Notes under the pieces: model-generated | The model's database searches: none | What the model was told of the DNA's origin: nothing | What the model saw: the letters and a program-made list of their open reading frames with translations, nothing else | Assembly (NCBI RefSeq): GCF_009866765.1 | Contig: NZ_CP019431.1 | Span: 1,240,001-1,304,000 of the forward strand | Reading direction: 5' to 3' | DNA: 64,000 bases | Origin: Pseudomonas sp. S35 | GTDB lineage: Bacteria > Pseudomonadota > Gammaproteobacteria > Pseudomonadales > Pseudomonadaceae | Shown: piece after piece, positions 30,444 to 38,928 of the stretch | How positions within the stretch are numbered: the first letter of the stretch is position 1 | Layout: the number at the start of each line of letters is the position of its first letter | Made by a program: the position numbers and the translations under genes

Positions 30444-31064
30444 TTACAGGTACTTCACTTCCAGGGTGGCCGAGCCGTCGAGCGTCACCTCGTTGCTCAG
30501 GTCCAGGCCATCGGTGCGGGCGATGGAGGTGTCTACTACCAACTCCGTCACCAGTTCCTTGATGGAGGCCGGTTGGGTGGCGTCGTCCAGGGTGGCCAGC
30601 GCCATGTACAAGCCGGCGTCCCATAAATCCTCGCTGTACCAGGTGTTGCCGCCATCCGAGGAGGCAATCGGTTGCATCTGTGCGCCGTCGGCAACGGCGT
30701 TACGCAGCATCAGCTTGTACCAGCCCAGCTTCTGGGTGCCGTTGATCAGGCCCAAGCCGTAGTCGGAAGAGGAAATGGATGAACCTGCACGGTTATCGAT
30801 GGAGTGCAGGGCAAACTGAATGGGCGCATCGCACACCACCACCAGGGTCATAACGTGGCTGCCGATCAATGTGGGGTTGTCCGGACGCAGGTCTTTTGCG
30901 GAAATCTTGCCGTGGTCGATGATCCCGCCACTGCTCATGTTTGGCGTGCAGGCGCTAGGCACGATCAGGCCCTTGACGGTCAGGTCGACGGTAGACGCGG
31001 CGTAGGTGCTGGCGGAGCCGAGCAGCAGCAGGCTGGTGGTGAGGGTGGTTAACAGGGCTTTCAT
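30444..31064 (-). CDS. DUF1120 fimbrial subunit 3
   Basis: 206 residues. Signal peptide ends STYA, then STVDLTVKGLIVPSACTP, GGIIDHGKISAKDL, IDNRAGSS, YGLGLI and a final ATLEVKYL. It is closely related to the first gene of the cluster, which points to tandem duplication. Two Cys probably form the pilin-fold disulfide. Confidence 0.88.
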   Translation of the reverse strand: MKALLTTLTTSLLLLGSASTYAASTVDLTVKGLIVPSACTPNMSSGGIIDHGKISAKDLRPDNPTLIGSHVMTLVVVCDAPIQFALHSIDNRAGSSISSSDYGLGLINGTQKLGWYKLMLRNAVADGAQMQPIASSDGGNTWYSEDLWDAGLYMALATLDDATQPASIKELVTELVVDTSIARTDGLDLSNEVTLDGSATLEVKYL

Positions 31065-31102
31065 AGGGGCGAGTTCCTTTCGAGTGAGTCTGTGTGTGGC
31101 AC

Positions 31103-31726
31103 TTACAAGTAGCTGACCTGGACCGTGGCGTGCCCGTCGACGGGCACTTCATCCGTCAGCGTCAGGCTATCGGCGGGGGCGATGTGGGTGAACAGGCGGA
31201 TTTCAGCGTCGAAATCCTTCACCGCGATCGGCACCAGTTGGTTGCCCACCGCGACGGCGGTCAGCAGGGTGTGCGTCAGCAGGCTGGTTGGTAGCCACGT
31301 CACGCCGCCGTCTTGTGAGGTGATGGTGCGTACCGCGATACCATCAGCCACGGGACCATAGAGATGGAAAACCGTGCCGCCGAGCTTTTCGCCTTCCAGG
31401 GTCAGGCCCAGCCCATGCCAGTACTGGTGGTTGGCAGAGGAGCCGGCGCGGTTGTCGACGGTGGTCAGGGTGAAGAACGTCGGTGCTTCACAACGCACGC
31501 TCAATTGCATGGATTGGTTGGGCAATGAGGTGTATTGCCCGGCGTTGAGGTCCTTGACTGCCATTTTTCCGAAGTCGATTGTGCCGCCGCCGGAGATCAG
31601 TGGCGCACAGGCGCTCGGGGTGATGGTGCCTTTGACCGTGAGGTCGGTGTTGCTGTCGGCCATCGCGATGGATGAAGCGCCGACTAAGCAGACAATCAAG
31701 GGGATGGCGTTGAGAAAGTGCGGCAT
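31103..31726 (-). CDS. DUF1120 fimbrial subunit 2
   Basis: 207 residues. Signal peptide ends IAMA, then NTDLTVKGTITPSACAP, GGTIDFGKMAVKDL, TVDNRAGSS, HGLGL and a final ATVQVSYL. The core is conserved with its neighbours, but surface-loop regions between conserved blocks differ. Confidence 0.88.
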   Translation of the reverse strand: MPHFLNAIPLIVCLVGASSIAMADSNTDLTVKGTITPSACAPLISGGGTIDFGKMAVKDLNAGQYTSLPNQSMQLSVRCEAPTFFTLTTVDNRAGSSANHQYWHGLGLTLEGEKLGGTVFHLYGPVADGIAVRTITSQDGGVTWLPTSLLTHTLLTAVAVGNQLVPIAVKDFDAEIRLFTHIAPADSLTLTDEVPVDGHATVQVSYL

Positions 31727-31755
31727 GTGTGCCCTCCTGGCGTTCTGGTTGGGTA

Positions 31756-32376
31756 TTACAGGTACATCACCTCAAGCGTTCCGGAGCCGTCGATGGGCTG
31801 CTCTTCGCTGAAGTCGAACTGATCCGCACGTGCGATTTGGGTGCTGACTTCGAGGTCCATGACCAGATCCTTGACCGGAAGCAGGGTCGTGGCATCGTCC
31901 AAGGCACCCGCGCCCCACAAGGTTTGCAGTTCCCAAGCCCACTCCGCATACCAGGTGCGGCCGCCATCGCCGGATGCGATGGGTTGAACCGGCACCGCAT
32001 CAGCGACCATGTTCAGGGGCGTCAGGTAAAACCGGCCGAGTTTCTTGTTTGTGTTGATCAGGCCCAGTCCAAAGTCACTGCTGCCGGTGGAGGAACCGGC
32101 GCGGTTATCGATGGGCCGCAGGGCCATGGCGGTGGGGCCTTCGCAATTGATCGACAGTTTCAACATGACCTTGGGCAAGCTGGTTGGGTTGTTCTGTACC
32201 AGGTCCTTGGACGCGATCTTTCCATGGTCGACCACACCGCCACCGGAGAAGGTGGGTGTGCAGGCGTTGGGCGTGATCACACCTTTTACCGTCAGGTCCA
32301 CGGAGCTGGCGGCAAAGGCGGAGGCAGTGTTGGCGAGTAGCAGGGCGGTACACACCAGGGTGAGGGACGTGTTCAT
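31756..32376 (-). CDS. DUF1120 fimbrial subunit 1 (first gene of operon)
   Basis: 206 residues. Signal peptide ends SAFA, then SSVDLTVKGVITPNACTP, GGVVDHGKIASKDL, IDNRAGSS, FGLGLI and a final GTLEVMYL. First-gene position, nearest the promoter region, suggests a main structural subunit. The ATG chosen gives the standard signal peptide; the reading frame is open further upstream without one. Confidence 0.88.
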   Translation of the reverse strand: MNTSLTLVCTALLLANTASAFAASSVDLTVKGVITPNACTPTFSGGGVVDHGKIASKDLVQNNPTSLPKVMLKLSINCEGPTAMALRPIDNRAGSSTGSSDFGLGLINTNKKLGRFYLTPLNMVADAVPVQPIASGDGGRTWYAEWAWELQTLWGAGALDDATTLLPVKDLVMDLEVSTQIARADQFDFSEEQPIDGSGTLEVMYL

Positions 32377-32790
32377 GTTCAGGTTGATCCAGTGCAAGGT
32401 CGGCGGTTGATGCGCGCATAGCTCCGTGCCAGTCCCTTTGAGGGGCAGGTTGCAAGGCGGCTTGGCGCGCTGTGTCGAGGCTGCCGCAGTGCGGCGAGCC
32501 CGTTCCCTCTGATCGGGGTGGGGCGCAATGTAGCGAGGGGAAGGGCCGCGAGAAATACAACTTTTACGACAATGCCGAGGGGGCCTGAAAGTCAATCGGG
32601 TCCATGTCGGAATAGATGCGAGATCATGTAGGAAAATTGGTTTTTCGTAGTTGTTGCATCGTCTTAGAAGTGGTCATGAAGATATTTTAGTCTGGCGATA
32701 ACGGTCATATGAGTGTGCTTAGGCGCATCTCTGACTCTTGCGCCAGCGCCAACCGGGCGCTGGCGAACCGATCGCAACACTGAGGTGACC
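32377..32790. other. Divergent control region between fimbrial operon and REC-Hpt gene
   Basis: 414 bases with no supported gene. The central part (about 32,600-32,715) is AT-rich and carries an inverted TANGAAA/TTTCNTA heptamer pair. At 32741-32765 a perfect ten-base hairpin (CGCCAGCGCC / GGCGCTGGCG, five-base loop) lies 25 bases before the REC-Hpt start without a T-run. Confidence 0.65.
32629..32649. promoter_or_regulatory. Inverted heptamer pair, candidate response-regulator site
   Basis: TAGGAAA, seven bases, TTTCGTA. Each half fits TTTCNTA on one strand, the form of the Bordetella BvgA heptamer. The halves face outward rather than in the usual inward order. Function inferred only. Confidence 0.35.
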
Positions 32791-33600
32791 ATGGAGACTG
32801 GCGTATCGTTGAGCGCAGTGCTTTCCCGTGAATTGACTCCCTCGACCGCGCTGCCACCACACTGGCAGCATTTGAAGGTGCTGGTGGTGGAAGACCACTC
32901 CGCCTACCGCGCCTTGATGGGGTGGTTTCTGCATAAACTGGGGCTTGGCCATCAACTGGCCGTCGATGGGCTGGACGGCCTCGCGGCGCTCGCCGAATAC
33001 CCCTACGATCTGGTGATCAGCGACTGCCAGATGCCCGTCATGGACGGCTACAGCATGAGCCGGGCGATTCGACGGCGCGAATGCGCGAATGCGTCGGCAC
33101 GCGTACCGATCATTGCCTTGACCGGCAACTTGGTAGACGACGATCCGCAACGTTGCCGCGAAGCAGGCATGGACGCCTGGCTGCTCAAACCATTGACCTT
33201 CGATCAACTGCGTGAGGTGCTGGCACTGTGGCTTCCCGGCCCGCCTGTTGCTGCACCGGTTTATCGGCTGTCAGCGCGTTGGCCAACCCGTGCCGGGCTG
33301 ATTGATACCTTTGGAGATGCCCAAGTGGTGAGCCAGATGCTGGCCAGCCTGCTCTGTGAAGCCCAGGAGGACAGCGCTGCCCTGTTTCAAGCTCGACTGG
33401 CCTTGGATGTCCCTTCGACTGTCGAACGCCTGCATCGCCTGGTGGGAAGCCTGGCGTTTCTCGGCGTGGCTGAATTGGAGGGGCGAGGCATGAGCTTGAT
33501 CGATCAAGTCCATGCTCAGGGCATCAGGCCGAGCACGCCTGCGTTGGAAGCCTTTGAGCGGGAGCTGCGTGACTACCTCACGTACTTGGGTTCCCTGTGA
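32791..33600 (+). CDS. REC-Hpt phosphorelay protein without a kinase
   Basis: 269 residues. A receiver domain (about 28-148) has acidic pocket E34/D35, phospho-acceptor D78 (ISDCQMPVMDG), T111 and K133. An Hpt domain (about 165-265) has LHRLVGSLAFLG, with H215 as the phosphorylatable His. This is the tail of a BvgS/EvgS-type unorthodox kinase without sensor or kinase parts. The ATG follows GAGGTG. It probably relays phosphate from an unlinked hybrid kinase, possibly to the next gene's product. Confidence 0.85.
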   Translation: METGVSLSAVLSRELTPSTALPPHWQHLKVLVVEDHSAYRALMGWFLHKLGLGHQLAVDGLDGLAALAEYPYDLVISDCQMPVMDGYSMSRAIRRRECANASARVPIIALTGNLVDDDPQRCREAGMDAWLLKPLTFDQLREVLALWLPGPPVAAPVYRLSARWPTRAGLIDTFGDAQVVSQMLASLLCEAQEDSAALFQARLALDVPSTVERLHRLVGSLAFLGVAELEGRGMSLIDQVHAQGIRPSTPALEAFERELRDYLTYLGSL

Positions 33601-33615
33601 AGCCATTGCTGTTTG

Positions 33616-33699
33616 TAGGAAAAATAAAGCCTGAATTGCAGTCTATGGATGTAGGGTTTTTCTTTTTATTTTGTAGGCCTGCATAGAGCAGCTACGAAA
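33616..33699. promoter_or_regulatory. Two TANGAAA heptamers upstream of the LuxR-type regulator
   Basis: TAGGAAA at 33616-33622 and TACGAAA at 33693-33699, the same orientation, within the 198-base gap before the regulator gene. They match the heptamers found in the fimbrial control region and would allow autoregulation. Motif-based inference. Confidence 0.3.
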
Positions 33700-33798
33700 C
33701 GTTGATCGCAACGCAAACGCCTGGATTTAGACGGTTGTTGAGGGCCGCGGGCGAGGGTATTTTGCGCTGAATCAAGTTGCCATCATCTGTGGGTGTTT

Positions 33799-34434
33799 AT
33801 GCTTCGCGTGATTATTGCTGACGACCATCCCATCGTGCGTATCGGGCAGCGAGTGGTGGTCGAGGCCAATGGCAGGTGCAAAGTGGTCGGCGAGGCCGAT
33901 GGGCCTGACCAACTGCTGCGTTTGCTGGAAACGACCCCCTGTGACGTGCTGGTGACCGATTTCGCCATGCCGGGTGGCCAGCAGGCCGACGGGTATGGCT
34001 TGTTGAGCCTGTTGCACCGCCAGTACCCGAAGTTGCCGGTGATTCTGGTCACGATGTTCGCCAACGTCGCCACGTTGCGCGCCTCCTTTGCCCATGGGGC
34101 CCAGGCGATTGTGGCCAAAAGTGCCTCGGCCAAAGAGTTGCCGCTGGCGATCAATTCGGTCAGCGCAGGCCAGACCTTTGTCAGCGAGTGCTTGCGGGTG
34201 CAATTGATAGAGGCGGGAACCGGCGACCAATCGCAACAGCCACAGTTGTCGGGCAAGGAACGGGAAGTGGTGCGCATGCTGGCCAGTGGGCTGACGGTCA
34301 GCCAGATCGCCGCTCGGGTCAATCGCAGCATCTCGACCATCAGCAAGCAGAAAAGTACGGCGATGCAGCGTCTGTGCATCTCTACCGATGTCGACTTGTT
34401 CGCCTATGCCCGCAGTTGCGGCATGGTGCCGTAG
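33799..34434 (+). CDS. LuxR-family response regulator (BvgA/EvgA-like)
   Basis: 211 residues. Receiver domain with D8/D9 and phospho-acceptor D54 (VTDFAMPGG), then a C-terminal LuxR HTH (LSGKEREVVRMLASGLTVSQIAARVNRS). Size and domain order match BvgA, EvgA and FimZ. A GTG two codons upstream is an alternative start. No kinase gene is adjacent; the neighbouring REC-Hpt protein and fimbrial operon suggest it controls fimbriae. Confidence 0.9.
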   Translation: MLRVIIADDHPIVRIGQRVVVEANGRCKVVGEADGPDQLLRLLETTPCDVLVTDFAMPGGQQADGYGLLSLLHRQYPKLPVILVTMFANVATLRASFAHGAQAIVAKSASAKELPLAINSVSAGQTFVSECLRVQLIEAGTGDQSQQPQLSGKEREVVRMLASGLTVSQIAARVNRSISTISKQKSTAMQRLCISTDVDLFAYARSCGMVP

Positions 34435-34527
34435 GTGCATCGGCATTCGCCGGATAAATGCCGATAGTGTTCAACCGCGCCAGGGCTTATCGTACCGAGC
34501 CCTGAACCTGATGGATGGAAGCTGCCC

Positions 34528-34998
34528 ATGAGTGACGCCCACACCGTGCTGATCACCACGTTCTACAGTGCGTTTCAACGGCTGGATGCCGAGGCCATGA
34601 GTGCCTGCTACACCGAGGATGTACTGTTCAGCGACCCGGCTTTCGGCGAGTTGCGCGGGCGCGATGCCGGCGACATGTGGCGCATGCTGACCACGCGGGC
34701 CAAGGATTTTTCGCTGACGTTCGACCAGGTTCGCAGCGATGACACCACGGGCAGTGCCCATTGGGTGGCAACTTACCTGTTCAGCCAGACCGGCAATGTC
34801 GTGGTCAACGATATCCAAGCGCGTTTTGTGTTTCGTGACGGCAAGATCTGCGAGCACCACGATCACTTCGACCTGTGGCGTTGGTCGCGCCAGGCATTGG
34901 GCACCAAGGGCCTGCTGCTGGGCTGGACGCCGCTGGTGAAAAACGCCGTGCGCGCCCAGGCGAACAAAGGCTTGAAGGCATTCCAGGCCAGTCGTTGA
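34528..34998 (+). CDS. NTF2-like (SnoaL-type) protein
   Basis: 156-residue single-domain protein of the cystatin/NTF2-like fold. The opening helix (LITTFYSAFQRLDAEAMSACYTEDVLFSDPAFG) and closing strands (FRDGKICEHHDHFDLWRWSRQALG) are typical of SnoaL-like proteins. No catalytic assignment is possible. It is followed at a short distance by a GIY-YIG gene on the same strand. Confidence 0.8.
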   Translation: MSDAHTVLITTFYSAFQRLDAEAMSACYTEDVLFSDPAFGELRGRDAGDMWRMLTTRAKDFSLTFDQVRSDDTTGSAHWVATYLFSQTGNVVVNDIQARFVFRDGKICEHHDHFDLWRWSRQALGTKGLLLGWTPLVKNAVRAQANKGLKAFQASR

Positions 34999-35034
34999 TA
35001 AGCTTGGCGCTCCTCTGGTGTGTTGAAGCTTGCC

Positions 35035-35310
35035 GTGACTGATCCCGCTGAACCCAAACCCTGGTACGTCTACCTGGTGCGCGCCGCCAACGGCGCGCTG
35101 TATTGCGGCATCAGCAATGACCCGCTGCGCCGGTTCGCCTCGCACCAGAGCGGCAAAGGCGCGCGGTTTTTCCTGAGCAGCCCGGCGGTGGCGCTGGTGT
35201 ATACGGAGCAATGCGCGAGCAAGGGCGAGGCGCTGCGCCAGGAGCGGTTGATCAAGAAACTGAAGAAGAGCGCCAAGGAATGTCTGGCGGCGCAGGGCTC
35301 ATTGATCTGA
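35035..35310 (+). CDS. GIY-YIG nuclease family protein (YhbQ/UPF0213-like)
   Basis: About 91 residues. [20 protein letters not shown] is the GIY-YIG core (YVYLV...YCGIS), followed by the conserved Arg ([10 protein letters not shown]) and the Glu of RQERLIKKL. Small stand-alone members act in DNA-damage or translesion roles in some bacteria; function here is unknown. Start is GTG at 35035 or 35020 (TTG 35023 also possible). Confidence 0.85.
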   Translation: MTDPAEPKPWYVYLVRAANGALYCGISNDPLRRFASHQSGKGARFFLSSPAVALVYTEQCASKGEALRQERLIKKLKKSAKECLAAQGSLI

Positions 35311-35385
35311 CTGATAGGCTCCCATCACGCCACCAGAGCCGGTTGCACGCTAAGCTGCGGGTTCATTTACCCCGTGGACCCCAGC

Positions 35386-36321
35386 ATGCCTGAGCTAATC
35401 CTGCACCACTACCCAACGTCTCCTTTCGCGGAAAAAGCTCGGCTGCTGCTGGGCTTCAAAGGTTTGTCCTGGCATTCGGTGCATATCTCGCCGGTGATGC
35501 CCAAGCCAGACCTGACAGCCCTCACCGGCGGCTACCGTAAAACCCCAGTGCTGCAAGTGGGCGCCGATATCTACTGCGACACCGCCTTGATCGCCCGCCG
35601 CCTGGAGCAGGAAAAAACCGCGCCCGCGCTGTTCCCGCTCGGCCAGGAAATGATCACCCAAACCTTTGCTACCTGGGCCGACAGCGTGGTGTTTGCCCAC
35701 GCGGTGAGCCTGGTGTTTCAGCCGGAATCGGTGGCGGTGCGCTTCGGCAAACTGCCGCCGGAAGCGATCAAGGCGTTTCTCGCCGACCGCGCCGCGCTGT
35801 TCAGCGGCGGCACCGCGAGCAAGTTGCCAGCCGAACTGGCCAAGCACCAATGGCCAGCGATCATGGCGCGCCTGGAGCAGCAATTGCAGCGCGAGGCCGG
35901 GGACTTCCTGTTTGGCGAGCCGTCGATTGCCGACTTTGCCCTGGCCCACCCGTTGTGGTTCCTCAAGGCCACGCCGGTGACTGCGCCGTTGGTGGATGCT
36001 TATCCGGCTGTGTCTGCATGGCTGGGCCGCGTGCTCGGTTTCGGCCACGGCACGTCCAGCCAGATGACGGCCGAGCAGGCCTTGGAGGTTGCGCGCGACG
36101 CCACACCGGCAGCGTTGCCGGACGAAGTGTTCGAGGACTTGAATGGCTTTAAGGCCGGCCAGCAGGTGAGCATCAGCGCCATCGACTACGGCGTCGACCC
36201 GGTCGCCGGCGAATTGCTGTTTGCCGGGCGCGAAGAACTGATCCTGCGCCGTACCGACCCACGCGCCGGCACCGTGCACGTGCACTTCCCGCGCTTTGGT
36301 TTTCGCCTTCAGGCGCACTAA
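35386..36321 (+). CDS. Glutathione S-transferase family protein
   Basis: 311 residues: thioredoxin-like N-terminal domain (ELILHHYPTSPFAEKARLLLGFKGL, with KTPVLQVG), helical C-terminal domain, and about 90 extra C-terminal residues (from about 225) with a beta-rich segment (VDPVAGELLFAGREELILRRTD) not found in ordinary GSTs. The substrate is unknown. It is a single gene upstream of the siderophore receptor. Confidence 0.85.
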   Translation: MPELILHHYPTSPFAEKARLLLGFKGLSWHSVHISPVMPKPDLTALTGGYRKTPVLQVGADIYCDTALIARRLEQEKTAPALFPLGQEMITQTFATWADSVVFAHAVSLVFQPESVAVRFGKLPPEAIKAFLADRAALFSGGTASKLPAELAKHQWPAIMARLEQQLQREAGDFLFGEPSIADFALAHPLWFLKATPVTAPLVDAYPAVSAWLGRVLGFGHGTSSQMTAEQALEVARDATPAALPDEVFEDLNGFKAGQQVSISAIDYGVDPVAGELLFAGREELILRRTDPRAGTVHVHFPRFGFRLQAH

Positions 36322-36383
36322 CTGAAAATATTTGCAAATAAACGTGAGGTAAACCGGCGGCCCATCCGTGTAGTACTTGAAAC

Positions 36384-36402
36384 TGCGATCTATTCGCATT
36401 AA
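36384..36402. promoter_or_regulatory. Weak Fur-box-like site before the siderophore receptor
   Basis: On the minus strand TTAATGCGAAT matches the first half of Fur boxes (TAATGAGAAT, one change) but the second half is poor. A perfect AT palindrome TATTTGCAAATA also lies at 36329-36340. Iron control is likely from the gene's role; the exact operator is not certain. Confidence 0.3.
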
Positions 36403-36430
36403 CAGCGTTTTCTACACGGGTTCTCACAGC

Positions 36431-38848
36431 ATGAAGTCGACGGCGGGCGGTTTGGTTAAACAGTGGCTGGGAGCCTCGGTACTGGCGGTATCGGGGCTGG
36501 CCTTGCTGCCCCTGTGTGTGGCACAGGCGCAGGAGCAGCAAAGCGCCCAGTTCAAGTTTGCCCTGGCTGCCAAACCGCTGCCCCAGGCCCTGAGTGATTT
36601 CAGCCGGGTCACCGGGATCAGCGTGATCTACACCGATGAAGCGCCCTACGGCCTCAGCGCCCCGGCGGTCAGCGGGCAGATGAGCGCGACGCAGGCCTTG
36701 CAACGCCTGCTGGGCAACTCCGGGTTCACCTTCCGCCAGATCGACGCCCGCACCCTGGCGCTTGAGCCGCTGCCGACCGACGGCGCGGTCAACCTCGGCG
36801 CTACCACCATCAGTGGCATCGGCCAACCCCAGGACAGCACCAGCTACCAGCCGCCGCCCACCAGCTCGGTGATGCGCTCCCGTGCCTTGCTGCTGGAAAC
36901 CCCGCAGACCGTCAACGTGGTGTCGGCCCAAGTGCTGCGCGACCAGACCCCACGCAATCTGGATGACGCCCTGGGCAACATCAGCGGCATCACCCAGGCC
37001 AACACCCTGGCCAGCACCCAGGACGCGGTGATGCTGCGCGGCTTTGGCGACAACCGTAACGGCTCGATCATGCGCGACGGCATGCCGGTGGTGCAGGGCC
37101 GTGCGTTGAACGCCACGGCGGAGCGTGTCGAAGTGCTCAAGGGCCCGTCCTCGTTGCTGTATGGCATCCAGGACCCGGGCGGCGTGGTGAATATCGTCAG
37201 CAAAAAGCCCGAGCTGACCCAATCCACAGCCCTGACCGTGCGCGGCTCCACCTTCGGCAACGGCAAGAACGGCAGCGGTGGCAGCCTCGACACCACCGGG
37301 CCGATCGGTGACTCGGGCCTGGCCTATCGCCTGATCGTCGACCATGAAGACGAAGACTACTGGCGCAACTTTGGCACCCACCGCGAAACTCTGCTGGCGC
37401 CGTCCCTGGCCTGGTACGGCGACAGCACCAAGCTCTTGTTCGCCTACGAACACCGCGAGTTTCTCTCGCCGTTCGACCGTGGCACCGCCATCGACAAGTC
37501 CAACCACCCGCTGGACATCCCCTCCACCCGGCGCTTGGACGAGCCGTTCAACGACATGGAAGGCCGCTCTGACCTGTACCGCTTCGAAGCCGACCACGAT
37601 TTGAACGACGACTGGAAAGCCCACTTCGGCTACAGCTGGAACCGCGAAACCTACGACGCCAGCCAGGTGCGCGTCAGCGCGGTGAGCACTAACGGCGCCC
37701 TGACCCGCAGGATGGATGGCACCCAAGGCGCGATCACCACCGACCGCTTCACCACTGCCAGCCTGGAAGGCAAGGTCAACGTGTTTGGCCTGCAGAATGA
37801 TCTGGTGTTCGGCATGGACGATGAGTACCGCAAGGTCTACCGCGCCGACCTGATTCGCCAAGCCTCGCGCACGACCTTCAACTACAACAATCCGGTGTAC
37901 GGCAACGAAGTTGCGGGCACCACGGTCAGCGCCGCCGACAGCGCCCAGACCGACCTGCTGCGCAGCGACTCGCTGTTCTTCCAGGACGCGATCCACCTGA
38001 GCGACCAGTGGATTTTCGTCGCCGGTGCGCGTTACCAGATGTATGACCAATACGCCGGCAAGGGCGTGCCGTTCAAGGCCAACACCAACGGCAACGGCCA
38101 GGCCTGGGTGCCGCGTGCGGGCCTGGTGTATCGCTACACCGATGAACTGTCGTTCTATGGCAGCTACACCGAGTCGTTCAAACCCAACTCCACCATCGCC
38201 GCCCTGGCCGATGGCAGCACCTTGACCGGCGACCTCACGCCAGAAGAATCGAAGTCGTGGGAACTGGGCGCCAAGCTCGACATACCTGGGCGCATCACTG
38301 CCAGTGCAGCGTTGTTCAACATCGACAAGCGCAACGTGCTGGTGTCGGTGGGGTCCCTCGCGAACACCGTCTACAGCATCGCCGGCCAGGTGCGCTCCCG
38401 TGGCCTGGAGCTGGACGCCAGTGGCCAGTTGACCGATCAGTGGAGCGTGATCGGCAGCTACGCCTACACGGACGCCGAAGACATCAAGGACAAGGACCCG
38501 ACGCTGCAAGGCAACCGCCTGCAAAACGTGGCCAAGCACACCGGCTCGCTGTCGGTGGCCTACGACTTCGGTAGCATCTTCGGTGGCGACCAATTGCGCG
38601 TGGGCACCGGTGCACGCTACGTCGGCGAACGCGCCGGCGACGCCGCCAACGATTTCGACCTGCCGGGCTACACCGTGGCCGACGCGTTTGCCACCTACGA
38701 CACCAAGATCGAAGGGCAGAAGGTCAAGTTCCAGCTCAACGTGAAGAACCTGTTCGACCGCACCTACTACACCTCGGCGGCGAGCCGGTTTTTTGTCTCC
38801 ATTGGTGATGCGCGGCAGGTGTCGGTGTCCAGTACGCTAACGTTCTAA
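36431..38848 (+). CDS. TonB-dependent siderophore receptor with STN domain
   Basis: Outer-membrane ferric-siderophore receptor of about 805 residues. Signal peptide ends AQAQ; an STN secretin/TonB N-terminal domain follows (FALAAKPLPQALSDFSRVTG), then a plug domain and a 22-strand barrel ending VSSTLTF. The STN domain marks a transducer type that normally signals to a FecI/FecR-like pair, yet none is adjacent. A hydroxamate-type substrate (FoxA/FiuA/FpvA-like family) is a guess. Confidence 0.9.
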   Translation: MKSTAGGLVKQWLGASVLAVSGLALLPLCVAQAQEQQSAQFKFALAAKPLPQALSDFSRVTGISVIYTDEAPYGLSAPAVSGQMSATQALQRLLGNSGFTFRQIDARTLALEPLPTDGAVNLGATTISGIGQPQDSTSYQPPPTSSVMRSRALLLETPQTVNVVSAQVLRDQTPRNLDDALGNISGITQANTLASTQDAVMLRGFGDNRNGSIMRDGMPVVQGRALNATAERVEVLKGPSSLLYGIQDPGGVVNIVSKKPELTQSTALTVRGSTFGNGKNGSGGSLDTTGPIGDSGLAYRLIVDHEDEDYWRNFGTHRETLLAPSLAWYGDSTKLLFAYEHREFLSPFDRGTAIDKSNHPLDIPSTRRLDEPFNDMEGRSDLYRFEADHDLNDDWKAHFGYSWNRETYDASQVRVSAVSTNGALTRRMDGTQGAITTDRFTTASLEGKVNVFGLQNDLVFGMDDEYRKVYRADLIRQASRTTFNYNNPVYGNEVAGTTVSAADSAQTDLLRSDSLFFQDAIHLSDQWIFVAGARYQMYDQYAGKGVPFKANTNGNGQAWVPRAGLVYRYTDELSFYGSYTESFKPNSTIAALADGSTLTGDLTPEESKSWELGAKLDIPGRITASAALFNIDKRNVLVSVGSLANTVYSIAGQVRSRGLELDASGQLTDQWSVIGSYAYTDAEDIKDKDPTLQGNRLQNVAKHTGSLSVAYDFGSIFGGDQLRVGTGARYVGERAGDAANDFDLPGYTVADAFATYDTKIEGQKVKFQLNVKNLFDRTYYTSAASRFFVSIGDARQVSVSSTLTF

Positions 38849-38858
38849 GGCCTCTCTC

Positions 38859-38886
38859 TGTAGGAGCGAGCAAGCTCGCTCCTACA
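38859..38886. repeat. Perfect 13-base inverted repeat
   Basis: TGTAGGAGCGAGC and its exact complement separated by AA. This is the abundant Pseudomonas TGTAGGAGC-type repeat, ten bases after the receptor stop, and probably serves as its terminator. Confidence 0.85.
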
Positions 38887-38928
38887 GTGGTAGCGTTACC
38901 GCACGTTTTTTGCGGAAACAATGTACCG

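Noticed and set aside
24653..34434. Fimbrial region as a recently acquired island
   Set aside because: GC content and codon use look like the neighbours, no tRNA, integrase or flanking direct repeats were seen, and the region is bounded by ordinary core-type genes.
36173..38593. 806-codon minus-strand open frame opposite the siderophore receptor
   Set aside because: Antisense shadow of a clear TonB receptor; low-complexity VGA-rich translation without domains.
38859..38886. CRISPR-like or attachment-site reading of the perfect inverted repeat
   Set aside because: It is a single copy of a well-known Pseudomonas intergenic repeat, with no spacers or integrase nearby.
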